Below, piece after piece: positions 24,849-33,144 of a stretch of DNA of 64,000 nucleotides. Where the stretch lies: assembly GCF_014192225.1 (NCBI RefSeq), contig NZ_JACHXS010000009.1, positions 186,001 through 250,000 on the forward strand. Reading direction: 5' to 3'. The notes beneath the pieces were generated by a model. That model was not told the DNA's origin. It was given only the letters and a program-made list of their open reading frames with translations, and ran no database searches. How positions within the stretch are numbered: the stretch's first letter is position 1; each line of letters opens with the position of its first letter. This stretch comes from Pseudoduganella umbonata (GTDB lineage: Bacteria; Pseudomonadota; Gammaproteobacteria; Burkholderiales; Burkholderiaceae_D). The translations under genes and the position numbers were made by a program.

Positions 24849-26078
24849 ATGACGCTCTTCCCCCGCCGACTGGCGACCCTGGCCTCCCTCCCTGCACTGC
24901 TGCTGGCGGCAAGCGCGGCCAGCGCGGCCGGCCTGCGCGTGACGCTGTCGCATGACCTGGACAGCGCCCGCCCATCCGAGACCGTGACGATTCCGTGGAA
25001 AGAGGTCAACGCCGCGCTGCCCGGCGCACTGATCCAGCGTATCGCGGTGAAGGACGCGAGCGGGAAGGCGGTGCCGTTCCAGGTCACCAACGTGGCCCCG
25101 CAGGCGAAGGACCCGCAGAACGTGGGCGCCGCCTACGGTGACCTGATCTTCCAGCACAGCTTCAAGACCGGCGAGAAGAGCGCCACGTACACGGTGGAAA
25201 AGACCGAGGCGGTCGCGCCGGTGTTCCCGCAACAGACGTCGGCGCGCTACATCCAGGAGCGCCTCGACGACTTCGCGTGGGAGAACGACAAGCTGGCGCA
25301 CCGCACCTACGGCCCCGCGCTGATGGCGCCGGCGCCGGCCGGCAGCGGCAAGGAAGTGCTGCAGACGTCCGGCCTGGACCTGTGGTTCAAGCGCGTGCCC
25401 TACCCGATCGTCGACCGCTGGTACAACAAGGGCCATGACCATTACCACAAGGACGAAGGCGAAGGCATGGACTTCTACAACGTCGGCAAGTCGCGCGGTG
25501 CCGGCGGCACCGGCGTGTGGGATGGCAAGACGCTGCATGTGTCGGCCAACTATGCCGGCTGGAAGGTGCTGGCCAACGGCCCGATCCGCTCGATCTTCGA
25601 ACTGCGCTACGCCAGCTGGGACGCGGCCGGCACGCCGGTCACCGAAGTCAAGCGCTTCACGGTGGACGCGGGCCACCAGCTGGACCGCATCGACAGCACG
25701 TTCGAATTCCAGGGCCCGGCCACGCTGACGGTGGCCGTGGGCCTGAACAAGACGCCGACCGACAAGGGCGAGAACGGCGTCGTCGACGTGAAACGGGACA
25801 AGTCCACCGGCACGCTGCTGCAATGGATCGAGCAGCGCAGCAAGGGCGCGTTCGGCACCGTCGTGATCCTGCCGGGCGCGCAGGACTTCACCGACGATGC
25901 GCTGAACAACCTCGTGCTCGCGCAGGTGAAATCGGGCGAGCCGCTGCGCTATTACGCCGGCGGTGCCTGGAGTGGCGCGGGCGAGATCAAGACCGCCGCG
26001 CAATGGCAGGCTTACGTGGCGGACTTTGCGAAGCGCGCTGCACATCCCGTCAAGGTCGGACTGCAGACGCAGCCCTGA
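24849..26078 (+). CDS. DUF4861-domain secreted protein
   Basis: 409 residues with a signal peptide (cleavage near ASAASA). The body is the DUF4861 type: FSLs of beta strands with PIVDRWYNKGHDHYHKDEGEGMDFY (in part) and ANYAGWKVLANGPIRSIFEL (in part). The family occurs beside pectin- and uronic-acid-degrading enzymes, and its activity is not settled. Of two in-frame ATGs, 24849 has AAGGA at a normal distance while 24843 abuts it, so I chose 24849. It is the second gene of the presumed GntR-controlled operon. Confidence 0.82.
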   Translation: MTLFPRRLATLASLPALLLAASAASAAGLRVTLSHDLDSARPSETVTIPWKEVNAALPGALIQRIAVKDASGKAVPFQVTNVAPQAKDPQNVGAAYGDLIFQHSFKTGEKSATYTVEKTEAVAPVFPQQTSARYIQERLDDFAWENDKLAHRTYGPALMAPAPAGSGKEVLQTSGLDLWFKRVPYPIVDRWYNKGHDHYHKDEGEGMDFYNVGKSRGAGGTGVWDGKTLHVSANYAGWKVLANGPIRSIFELRYASWDAAGTPVTEVKRFTVDAGHQLDRIDSTFEFQGPATLTVAVGLNKTPTDKGENGVVDVKRDKSTGTLLQWIEQRSKGAFGTVVILPGAQDFTDDALNNLVLAQVKSGEPLRYYAGGAWSGAGEIKTAAQWQAYVADFAKRAAHPVKVGLQTQP

Positions 26079-26127
26079 GCATCGGCGGATCAGCTGATTT
26101 GGGCCGGCATCATGCCGGCCTTTTCTT

Positions 26128-26475
26128 TTACAGAATCTCTTTTACAACGGCCGGCGGCCGGCACAGCCGCACGCTCTTGTCCGTCACCACGAACGGCCGG
26201 TTGATCAGCGCCGGATGAGCGCTCATCGCATCGAGCAGCTGGTCGTCCGTCAGCGACGGATCGGCAAGGTTCAGCTGTTCGTACACGTCTCCCTTGTCGC
26301 GCATGGCGCCACGCGGCGTCAGACCTGCGCGGGCAATGATGTCCGCCAGTTCGGCACGAGTGGGCGGATTCTTCACGTAGTCGACGATTACAGGCTCGAT
26401 GCCCGCTTCGCGGATCAGCGCCAGGGCGCCGCGCGAGTTGCTGCACGCGTTGTTGTGGTAGATGGTGATGGCCAT
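26128..26475 (-). CDS. Arsenate reductase-like (ArsC/Spx, glutaredoxin-dependent) protein
   Basis: 115 residues, thioredoxin fold of the ArsC family. The nucleophile Cys is in YHNNACSNSRGAL (Cys10), followed by VDYVKNPPTRAELADII and the cis-proline region INRPFVV. The family reduces arsenate with glutathione and glutaredoxin. No other ars genes are near, so it may be a general YffB-like member. Start at 26475 aligns with the family; an ATG five codons earlier is possible. Confidence 0.85.
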   Translation of the reverse strand: MAITIYHNNACSNSRGALALIREAGIEPVIVDYVKNPPTRAELADIIARAGLTPRGAMRDKGDVYEQLNLADPSLTDDQLLDAMSAHPALINRPFVVTDKSVRLCRPPAVVKEIL

Positions 26476-26573
26476 GGAAATACGGGTCATGTTGAGAAGG
26501 CCCGGATCATAACGGAACCAGCTGCGCAAAGGCTCGCTGGCATCCCGGCAGCCAAAGATTACTGTTGAGATAC

Positions 26574-26602
26574 TTGCCATGAGCCCTGAAATCTGGTCTA
26601 AT
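26574..26602 (+). promoter_or_regulatory. Probable promoter of tRNA-Pro
   Basis: TTGCCA, a 17-base spacer and TCTAAT, 14 bases before the mature 5' end of the tRNA. Confidence 0.55.
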
Positions 26603-26616
26603 AATGCCTCACCAGT

Positions 26617-26693
26617 CGGGGTGTAGCTTAGCCCGGTAGAGCGCTACGTTCGGGACGTAGAGGCCGGAGGTTCGAATCCTCTCACCCCGACCA
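26617..26693 (+). tRNA. tRNA-Pro (anticodon CGG)
   Basis: 77 bases forming a full cloverleaf: acceptor stem CGGGGTG pairing with CACCCCG, discriminator A and an encoded CCA at 26691-26693. The anticodon arm is CTACG-TTCGGGA-CGTAG with anticodon CGG, and the T arm carries GGTTCGAATCC. It reads the proline codon CCG, which is frequent in this high-GC genome. Confidence 0.97.
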
Positions 26694-26702
26694 AGAATTC
26701 AA

Positions 26703-26735
26703 GTAAACAGCGAACTTCGGTTCGCTGTTTTGCTT
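26703..26735 (+). terminator. Rho-independent terminator after tRNA-Pro
   Basis: AACAGCGAA, CTTCGG loop, TTCGCTGTT and TTGCTTT. Confidence 0.88.
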
Positions 26736-26785
26736 TGTGCAGGTTGCTTTGTGCAGGTTGTTTCGTGCGGGTTGCTTTGTGTGGG
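26730..26785. repeat. Tandem repeat, 14-bp unit (TTGCTTTGTGCAGG), 4 copies
   Basis: Units start at 26730, 26744, 26758 and 26772, with a partial fifth. The first overlaps the T-tail of the tRNA terminator. The rest of the 465-base spacer to 27158 holds no gene that I can support, only the two operators near its end. Confidence 0.88.
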
Positions 26786-27018
26786 TTTGTGCAGTATCGC
26801 TTAGTACCAAGCAGTTTTGCCCCGTGCTTGTCGCGAGACTTCGACCAGCCGCTATCGATCACTACCCCGTCATTCGCACCACAGCGGCAACCAATCACCC
26901 GCTGCACAAGCGCTGCCCGCTATAGCCTCGCCACTCCTGCCCTACCCCTTCCGATCCAATCCCCCTGCCTTCTGTCGAACCGCCCCCAAACCCACTGAAA
27001 ATTAATTCAACAAAATTC

Positions 27019-27033
27019 TAGACGACCGGTCTA
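27019..27033. promoter_or_regulatory. NemR-like TetR operator O1
   Basis: TAGACGACCGGTCTA, a dyad identical to the site at 30224 and one base different from that at 29482. It lies 126 bases before the DJ-1/PfpI gene. Confidence 0.82.
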
Positions 27034-27114
27034 CTTAGTGATATCTTGTATCCATCGGTGCAGCAAACAACACGCTGTACCAGTACCACCGGCCTGTCGC
27101 GCTTACCCCTTAAC

Positions 27115-27129
27115 GAGACGACCGGTCTA
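27115..27129. promoter_or_regulatory. NemR-like TetR operator O2
   Basis: GAGACGACCGGTCTA, 96 bases after O1 and 30 bases before the DJ-1/PfpI start, where a bound repressor would block initiation. Confidence 0.8.
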
Positions 27130-27158
27130 ATTCAAATCACACTTACTGGAGCAACACC

Positions 27159-27839
27159 ATGAAAAAAGTCCTGATGGTTCTCACGTCCCACGATCAACTC
27201 GGCAACACGGGCCGCAAGACCGGCTTCTGGCTCGAAGAGCTGGCCGCGCCCTACTACGCCTTCAAGGATGCCGGTGTCGAAGTCGTGCTGGCCTCGCCGC
27301 TGGGCGGCCAGCCGCCGCTGGATCCGAAAAGCAACGAGCCGTCGTTCCAGACCGACCTGACGCGCCGTTTCGAAGCCGATGCCGCCGCCAACGCGCAACT
27401 GGCCGCCACGCTGCGCCTGGACAGCGTCGACCAGGGCCAGTTCGACACCGTGTTCTACCCGGGCGGCCATGGCCCGCTGTGGGATCTGGCCGAAGACAAG
27501 CACTCGATCGCGCTGATCGAATCGTTCCTGGCAGCGGCCAAGCCGGTCGCCCTGGTCTGCCATGCACCGGGCGTGCTGCGCCATGTGAAGACGCCGTCCG
27601 GCCGTCCGCTGGTCGAAGGCAAGAAAGTGACCGGTTTCACCAACACCGAAGAGGAAGGCGTGGGCCTGACGAATGTGGTGCCGTTCCTCGTCGAAGATGA
27701 GCTGAAGGCAAAGGGCGGCGTGTATTCCAGCGGTCCGGACTGGGGCTCGTATGTGGTCCGCGACGGTTTGCTGATCACCGGCCAGAACCCGGCATCGTCG
27801 GCGGAAGCCGCGGCACTGCTGCTCGAACAACTGGCCTGA
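27159..27839 (+). CDS. DJ-1/PfpI (Hsp31-like) type 1 glutamine amidotransferase-fold protein
   Basis: 226 residues. The nucleophile elbow ALVCHAPGVL carries the catalytic Cys-His pair, and the acidic partner is in TGFWLEELAAPY near residue 25, the layout of Hsp31-like glyoxalase III / protein deglycase enzymes that act on methylglyoxal. It is the first gene after two NemR-like operators, and NemR of E. coli answers to methylglyoxal, quinones and hypochlorite; detoxification of dicarbonyls is therefore the likely job. Confidence 0.87.
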   Translation: MKKVLMVLTSHDQLGNTGRKTGFWLEELAAPYYAFKDAGVEVVLASPLGGQPPLDPKSNEPSFQTDLTRRFEADAAANAQLAATLRLDSVDQGQFDTVFYPGGHGPLWDLAEDKHSIALIESFLAAAKPVALVCHAPGVLRHVKTPSGRPLVEGKKVTGFTNTEEEGVGLTNVVPFLVEDELKAKGGVYSSGPDWGSYVVRDGLLITGQNPASSAEAAALLLEQLA

Positions 27840-27913
27840 TGCGCCCTTGCGGCGAGGCGCTTCCCCCGCGGAGGCGCCGCGCCAACCTAGCAAACCCATA
27901 CAAAGGAATCGCC

Positions 27914-28654
27914 ATGAAAGAAGGCATACAGAACAAGGTCGTCCTGATCACGGGCGGCAGCACGGGCATCGGGGCCGAAGTGGCCCGGCTGCTGGCGAGC
28001 CGGGGCGCGAAGGTGGCGATCGCCGCCCGCCGCAAGGAAAAGCTCGATGAGGTCGTGGCCGGCATCGCGGCGGCCGGCGGCACGGCAAGGGCCTACAGCC
28101 TCGATGTCACCGACAAGAAGCAGGTGGAGGCGGTCGTTGCGGCGGTCGTGGCGGATTTCGGCAAGCTGGACGTGCTGGTCAACAACGCCGGCCTGATGCC
28201 GATCCGCCCGATGGCCGAAGCCAACACCGACGAGTGGGATGCGATGATCGACGTGAACCTGAAAGGCACGCTGTACGGCATCGCCGCCGTGCTGCCGCGC
28301 TTCCTGGCGCAGGAAAGCGGCCACATCATCAATCTCAGTTCGGTAGCGGGACGCAAGGTGTTCGCTCCCGGCGGTACGGTGTATTCCGGCACCAAGTTCG
28401 CCGTATCGGCCATTTCGGAAGGGCTGCGGCAGGAAGTGGGCGACAGGATCCGCGTGACGTCGATCGCGCCGGGCGCCGTCGAGAGCGATCTCAAGCACAG
28501 CACCTCCGGTACCGCCCGCGAAACCGTGCTGGATTTCTACAAACAGGCCATTCCCGCGGCATCGGTGGCGCGCGCCATTGCCTTCGCGATCGAACAGCCG
28601 GCGGACGTCGACATCAATGAAATCGTGCTGCGTCCGACAGCGCAGGTGTTCTAA
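27914..28654 (+). CDS. Short-chain dehydrogenase/reductase
   Basis: 246 residues, classical SDR: TGGSTGIGAE binds the nucleotide at residues 14-23, NNAG at about 89-92, and the catalytic Ser, Tyr and Lys are in INLSSVAG and YSGTKFA. Arg-rich residues after beta 2 (AARRKEK) suggest NADP(H). The substrate is unknown; in this block it may reduce reactive aldehydes or ketones. The ATG at 27914 follows AAAGGA, 74 bases after the DJ-1 gene. Confidence 0.9.
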   Translation: MKEGIQNKVVLITGGSTGIGAEVARLLASRGAKVAIAARRKEKLDEVVAGIAAAGGTARAYSLDVTDKKQVEAVVAAVVADFGKLDVLVNNAGLMPIRPMAEANTDEWDAMIDVNLKGTLYGIAAVLPRFLAQESGHIINLSSVAGRKVFAPGGTVYSGTKFAVSAISEGLRQEVGDRIRVTSIAPGAVESDLKHSTSGTARETVLDFYKQAIPAASVARAIAFAIEQPADVDINEIVLRPTAQVF

Positions 28655-28694
28655 GCAGACCGTCAAATCCCTTACTACCGAATGGAGCCTCATC

Positions 28695-29453
28695 ATGATC
28701 AAACTGAACCGCATCGCCTCCGCACTCGCCCTGTCGCTCGCCGCCATTGGCGCGCAGGCAGCCACCCCGGCCCCGGTCAAGAACGTCGTCCTGGTCCACG
28801 GCTTCTTCGCTGACGGCTCCGGCTGGAGGGGCGTGGCCGACATCCTGACCCGCGACGGTTTCAATGTCACCGTCGTGCAGCAGCCGGAAACCTCGCTGGC
28901 CGACGACGTGAACGCGACGACGCGGGCGATCGATGCCCAGCAGGGCAACAGCATTCTCGTCGGCCACAGCTATGGCGGCGTGGTGATCACGGAAGCGGGC
29001 AACCATCCGAAGGTCGCTGGCCTGGTGTATGTCGCGGCCTACCTTCCCGACGCCGGCGAAAGCCTGAAAGACCTGGCCAGCCGGATGGCGCCGGCCACCA
29101 AGGGCATCCAGGCCACGGCGGACGGGCACCTGTACTTCGATCCGGCGCGCTTCCATGCCGATTTCGCGGCGGACCTGCCGGCGGCCGACGCCAGGTTCAT
29201 GGCACAGTCGCAGGTGATCCCGGCCATCGCCGCGGCGACCACGCCCGTATCGAAGGCGGCATGGCGCAGCAAACCGAGCTGGGCGATCATTTCGACGGCC
29301 GACCGTACCGTCCATCCGGACCTGGAACGTACGATGGCAAAACGCGCCGGCAGCAAGACGGTCGAGATCGATGGCAGCCACGTCGCCTTCATCGCGCACC
29401 CCGAGCAGGTGGCCAAGGTCATCGAACAGGCGGCGGCCACGGCCGGCAAATGA
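28695..29453 (+). CDS. Exported alpha/beta hydrolase
   Basis: 252 residues: signal peptide of about 22 residues (ending GAQA), then the alpha/beta-hydrolase fold with oxyanion motif LVHGFFADGSGW, nucleophile elbow VGHSYGGVV (Ser) and a C-terminal catalytic His in GSHVAFIAHPEQV. It resembles the esterase group that accompanies NemR/TetR-controlled oxidoreductases. It lies 40 bases after the SDR gene and appears to end the operon, since the regulator follows with its own operator. Confidence 0.87.
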   Translation: MIKLNRIASALALSLAAIGAQAATPAPVKNVVLVHGFFADGSGWRGVADILTRDGFNVTVVQQPETSLADDVNATTRAIDAQQGNSILVGHSYGGVVITEAGNHPKVAGLVYVAAYLPDAGESLKDLASRMAPATKGIQATADGHLYFDPARFHADFAADLPAADARFMAQSQVIPAIAAATTPVSKAAWRSKPSWAIISTADRTVHPDLERTMAKRAGSKTVEIDGSHVAFIAHPEQVAKVIEQAAATAGK

Positions 29454-29481
29454 GGCAGGCGAAAATATTTCGGCCCGTTGC

Positions 29482-29496
29482 TAGACGACTGGTCTA
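29482..29496. promoter_or_regulatory. NemR-like TetR operator O3 (autoregulatory)
   Basis: TAGACGACTGGTCTA, 20 bases before the regulator's start codon. A weaker AGAC-N7-GTCT dyad follows at 29500-29514. Confidence 0.82.
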
Positions 29497-29516
29497 TTTA
29501 GACGTATAGTGTCTCC

Positions 29517-30122
29517 ATGGCTAAAGCACATAACACCGATTCGTCCGACGTTCGCGACAATATCCTGGCAGTGGGGCAACGCATCATGTCCGGCAAGGGT
29601 TTCTCGGCGGTCGGACTGAACGAGATCCTGACGGAAGCAAAGGTGCCGAAGGGCTCCTTCTACCACTACTTCGGCTCGAAGGATGCGTTCGGCGAGGCAT
29701 TACTGTCGAACTACTTCGAGGACTACCTGGCGGACATCGACACCGTGATGGGCCAGCCCGGGGTGACCATGGCGCAGCGCCTGCTGGATTATTTCGACAT
29801 GTGGCGCGCCAACCAGTCGTTCCTCGATTGCCAGGGCAAATGCCTGGCGGTCAAGCTTGCCGCGGAAGTGGCCGACCTGTCCGAGGCGATGCGCACGGTG
29901 CTGAACCAGGGCACGTCGGCGATCATCGCCAGGCTGGCCGATGCCATCGAACGGGGCGTGGCGGAAGGTTCGCTGGCGGTCGACGACAGCCCGCGGCGGA
30001 TTGCCGAAAGCCTGTACCAGCTATGGCTCGGCGCCAGCGTCATGGTCAAGATCGTGCGCGGTACCGAACCGTTCGATTCCGCCATGGCGGTCACGCGTCA
30101 AATGCTGCACCTGGATCATTGA
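29517..30122 (+). CDS. TetR-family regulator, NemR-like
   Basis: 201 residues: N-terminal TetR helix-turn-helix (GLNEILTEAKVPKGSFYHYFGSKDAF, in part) and a ligand domain with DCQGKCLAVKLAAEVADLS, which resembles the segment of NemR containing its redox-sensing Cys. Two cysteines there (about 104 and 108) are candidates for electrophile sensing. It would repress its own gene and those on both sides through the shared TAGAC..GTCTA operators. The effector is an inference from family resemblance. Confidence 0.87.
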   Translation: MAKAHNTDSSDVRDNILAVGQRIMSGKGFSAVGLNEILTEAKVPKGSFYHYFGSKDAFGEALLSNYFEDYLADIDTVMGQPGVTMAQRLLDYFDMWRANQSFLDCQGKCLAVKLAAEVADLSEAMRTVLNQGTSAIIARLADAIERGVAEGSLAVDDSPRRIAESLYQLWLGASVMVKIVRGTEPFDSAMAVTRQMLHLDH

Positions 30123-30171
30123 TCCAGGATACTGATCCGACTCATTGATCCGATTCACTGATCCGGCCCGC
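30120..30171. repeat. Tandem repeat, 13-bp unit (TGATCCGACTCAT-like), 4 copies
   Basis: Units start at 30120, 30133, 30146 and 30159. The first TGA is the stop codon of the TetR gene, so the array begins exactly at the end of the coding region. Confidence 0.85.
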
Positions 30172-30187
30172 GGGCGGCCGGCTCCCG

Positions 30188-30212
30188 ACACTTCCAGCGA
30201 AGTGTTTTTTTA
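30188..30212 (+). terminator. Rho-independent terminator after the TetR gene
   Basis: ACACTT, CCAGCG loop, AAGTGT and seven T. Confidence 0.85.
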
Positions 30213-30223
30213 GGCTCACATTC

Positions 30224-30238
30224 TAGACGACCGGTCTA
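30224..30238. promoter_or_regulatory. NemR-like TetR operator O4
   Basis: TAGACGACCGGTCTA, identical to O1, 38 bases before the aldehyde dehydrogenase start. Confidence 0.82.
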
Positions 30239-30276
30239 ATTCAAACGGTCTCAACCATCAACACGAAAGGGATACC

Positions 30277-31746
30277 ATGTCTACCGCAACCGCCGCACAA
30301 GTCGCCAATCCGTCCACCTCGCCCTTCCAGGCTCCCTACTTCCTGAGCATCGGCGGCCAGCTTGCAAGCGCCGACACCACGTTCGACGTGCTCAATCCAG
30401 CCACGGGCAAGCTGCTGGCCCGCGCCCCCGCGGCCAGCATCGAGCAGCTCGATGACGCCATCGCCGCCCCCGCACCGCGTTCAAGTCCTGGTCCACGATC
30501 GGCTACGAGCGGCGCCAGCAATACCTGGAAGCCTATGCCGACGCACTCGCTACGCACCGCGACGAACTGGCCCGCCTGCTGGTGCTGGAACAGGGCAAGC
30601 CGCTGAAGACCATGGCCGAGCCGGAAGTCGACCAGGCCATCTCGTGGATCCGCCAGATCGCCGCACGCCGCATTCCGGTGGAGATCGTCGAGGAGACCGA
30701 CAGCCACATCGTCGAACTGCACCATACGCCGCTGGCGTCATCGGCGCCATCACGCCGTGGAATTTCCCGGTGCTGCTGGCCCTGTGGAAAGTCGCGCCCG
30801 CACTCATCACCGGCAATACGATGGTCATCAAGCCGTCGCCGTTCACGCCGCTGACCTCGCTGCGCTTCGGCCAGATCGCGCAGTCGGTCCTGCCGCCGGG
30901 CGTGCTGTCGGTGGTTTCCGGGAACGATGAACTGGGGCCGCACATGACCGCGCATCCAGATATCGCCAAGATCAGCTTCACGGGCTCGACGGCCACCGGC
31001 AAGCATGTGATCCGCTCGGCGGCCGGGACGATGAAGCGCGTCACGCTGGAACTGGGCGGCAACGATGCGGCCATCGTCATGCCCGATGCGGACTGGGAAG
31101 CCATCATTCCGCAGCTGTTCTGGGGCGCGGTGGGCAATTCCGGCCAGTGGTGCGTCGGCATCAAGCGGCTCTACGTCCACAGTTCGTACCATGCCCGTTT
31201 CGTCGACGCCTTCGTCGCCTACGCGCGCCGGCAGAAACTGGGTGACGGCCTGGATCCGGAAGTCACGGTGGGGCCGGTGCAGAACCGCATGCAGTTCGAG
31301 AAGATCAAGACCTTCCTCGACGACATCAGGGCCAAGGGCTACAAGGTCGTGCTGGGTGGCGAAGTGGACCCGGACCGTCCCGGTTATTTCATCCCCGTGA
31401 CCGTGGTCGACAACCCGCCGGAAGATTCGATGATCGTGCAGGAAGAACAGTTCGCCCCGATCGTGCCGACATTGCCTATGACGATGTCGACGACGTCGTC
31501 GAACGCGCCAACGACAGCCCGTTCGGCCTGGGCGGTTCCGTGTGGGGCCGCGACACCCGCGCCGCCGTTGCCGTCGCCAACCGCCTCGAGACCGGCATGG
31601 TGTGGGTCAACGAAATCCATACCCAGGGCGTGGACATCCCGTTCGGCGGCCACAAGCAGTCGGGCCTGGGCACCGAGCACGGCAGCGAGGGCCGGCAACT
31701 GTTCACCAATCCGAAAACCGTTCTCATCCACAAATCGCATTCATAA
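30277..31746 (+). pseudogene. Aldehyde dehydrogenase with three frameshifts
   Basis: A full-length NAD(P)-dependent aldehyde dehydrogenase (about 490 codons) is split over three frames. Frame 1 runs from the ATG at 30277 to about 30470 (IGGQLASADTTFDVLNPATG), frame 3 to about 30740 (RRQQYLEAYADALATHRDEL), frame 2 to about 31472, with ITPWNFPVLLALWKVAPAL, the general-base Glu in TLELGGND and the nucleophile in NSGQWCVG, and frame 1 again to the stop (FGLGGSVWGRD..PFGGHKQSGLG). Each break is explained by one missing G (near 30468, 30738, 31471). All catalytic residues survive. Either the gene is newly inactivated or the assembly has homopolymer errors. It is preceded by operator O4. Confidence 0.88.
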
Positions 31747-31756
31747 ATAAAACCAT

Positions 31757-31777
31757 GCCCGGGCCGAGGCCCGGGCC
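31757..31777. other. Perfect GC hairpin between the dehydrogenase and the MFS gene
   Basis: GCCCGGGCC and GGCCCGGGC around GA, without a T-run. It could act on the mRNA between the two reading frames. Confidence 0.7.
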
Positions 31778-31793
31778 ATCCAGGAGAAATGCC

Positions 31794-33098
31794 GTGTCCG
31801 TCCAATTCACTTCCCCCATCGGTGCGCGCCTGTTTGCTGCCCCGGCCGCCGCCCCAGCCGCCGACGCCGCAGCGATCCCGCAGGTGCCGCGGCAACCAGC
31901 TGCGCCCGCAGCCAGCGGCTCCCTGTCGATGGCTGCCGCCATCCTTTGCGTGGTGCTGGTCGCGCTTACCCTGCGTCCGGGCATCGTGTCCATCGGCCCG
32001 CTGCTGCCCGCCATCATCGGGGAATTCGGCCTGTCGCACACGCAGGCAGCGCTGCTGACGGCCATTCCCACATTACTGATGGGCCTGCTGGCCGCGCCGG
32101 TGCCCTGGCTGTCGCGGCGCTTTGGCCGCGACAGGGTCATGCTGGCCGCCCTCGCGCTGCTGACCTTGTCGAGCCTGCTGCGGGCGTTCGCCGGTTCGGT
32201 GGCACTGCTGTTCGTCACGACCGTCGGCATCGGTGCCGGCATCGCGATCGCCGGGGTGCTGATCGCGGGTTTCGTCAAGGCCGGGTTTCCCAAAAAGGTG
32301 GCGATCTTCATGAGCCTGTATGCGACCGCGCTGGCGCTGGGCAGCACGCTGTCGGCCGCGGCCACGGGATCGATCGCCGCATGGACGGGCGGCTGGCGCT
32401 GGGCCTCGGGCGTCTGGATGGTGCCCGGCGTGCTTGCCTTGCTGGCCTGGCTGTTCGTCACGAAGCGCAGCGTGGCACCGGCCGGCGCGCCGGCGGGCGC
32501 GCCGCGCTACGGCATGCCCTTCCGCAACCCGACGGCATGGCTGATCGCCCTCTTCTTCGCCTGCAATAACTTCGTGTTCTATGCCTGCATCTCCTGGCTG
32601 GCGCCGATGTACGTGGAAGCCGGCTGGACACCGTCGCACGCCGGCCTGCTGCTGGCCACCTTCACACTGGCGTTCATGGCGGCCAACCCCGTGTTCGGCT
32701 TCCTGAGCCGCGACGAAGACCGGCGGCTGCCGCTCGCGCTGGGCGCCGGTACCGCGCTGGCCGGCATGCTGGCGATGGCGCTCGCGCCAACGGTATCGCC
32801 GTACCTGGTGGTGGCCGTCCTGGCATTCGGCACCGGCGGCTCGTTCACGCTGTCGATGACGCTCCCCCTCGACAACACACGGCATGCCGAGGAAACCGGT
32901 GCGTGGAATGCCTTCGTGCTGCTCGTCAGCTACACGGTGGCTGCCGCCGGTCCGCTGGCGGTGGGCCAGCTGCGCGACGCCAGCGGCTCTTTCCACTCCT
33001 CGCTCTGGCTGCTCGTGGCGGTGGGTGCCGCGATGGTGGCGCTGACACCGTTCCTTCAGCCGCACCGCCACAGGAACGGCGTCGCGGAGGCGGCATGA
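31794..33098 (+). CDS. MFS transporter, CynX/NimT-like
   Basis: 434 residues, twelve helices after an Ala/Pro-rich N-terminal tail of about 45 residues. ALTLRPGIVSIGPLLPAI in helix 1 and WLSRRFGRDRVM between helices 2 and 3 are typical of the cyanate/nitroimidazole (CynX/NimT) subgroup. I use the GTG at 31794, which has AGGAG seven bases upstream; an in-frame ATG at 31755 lies inside a hairpin. It follows the dehydrogenase in the same direction and may export toxic compounds as part of the regulon. Confidence 0.85.
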   Translation: MSVQFTSPIGARLFAAPAAAPAADAAAIPQVPRQPAAPAASGSLSMAAAILCVVLVALTLRPGIVSIGPLLPAIIGEFGLSHTQAALLTAIPTLLMGLLAAPVPWLSRRFGRDRVMLAALALLTLSSLLRAFAGSVALLFVTTVGIGAGIAIAGVLIAGFVKAGFPKKVAIFMSLYATALALGSTLSAAATGSIAAWTGGWRWASGVWMVPGVLALLAWLFVTKRSVAPAGAPAGAPRYGMPFRNPTAWLIALFFACNNFVFYACISWLAPMYVEAGWTPSHAGLLLATFTLAFMAANPVFGFLSRDEDRRLPLALGAGTALAGMLAMALAPTVSPYLVVAVLAFGTGGSFTLSMTLPLDNTRHAEETGAWNAFVLLVSYTVAAAGPLAVGQLRDASGSFHSSLWLLVAVGAAMVALTPFLQPHRHRNGVAEAA

Positions 33099-33144
33099 CT
33101 GGCGCTACACTGCGGGCACCCGCATCGAACCGAAAGGAATTTGC

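Noticed and set aside
26128..26475. Arsenic-resistance operon
   Set aside because: Only a single ArsC-like protein; no ArsR, ArsB/ACR3 or ArsH is near.
26617..27158. Genomic island integrated at tRNA-Pro
   Set aside because: No integrase, no repeated tRNA end and no clear composition break; the genes that follow fit the host in GC and codon use as judged by eye.
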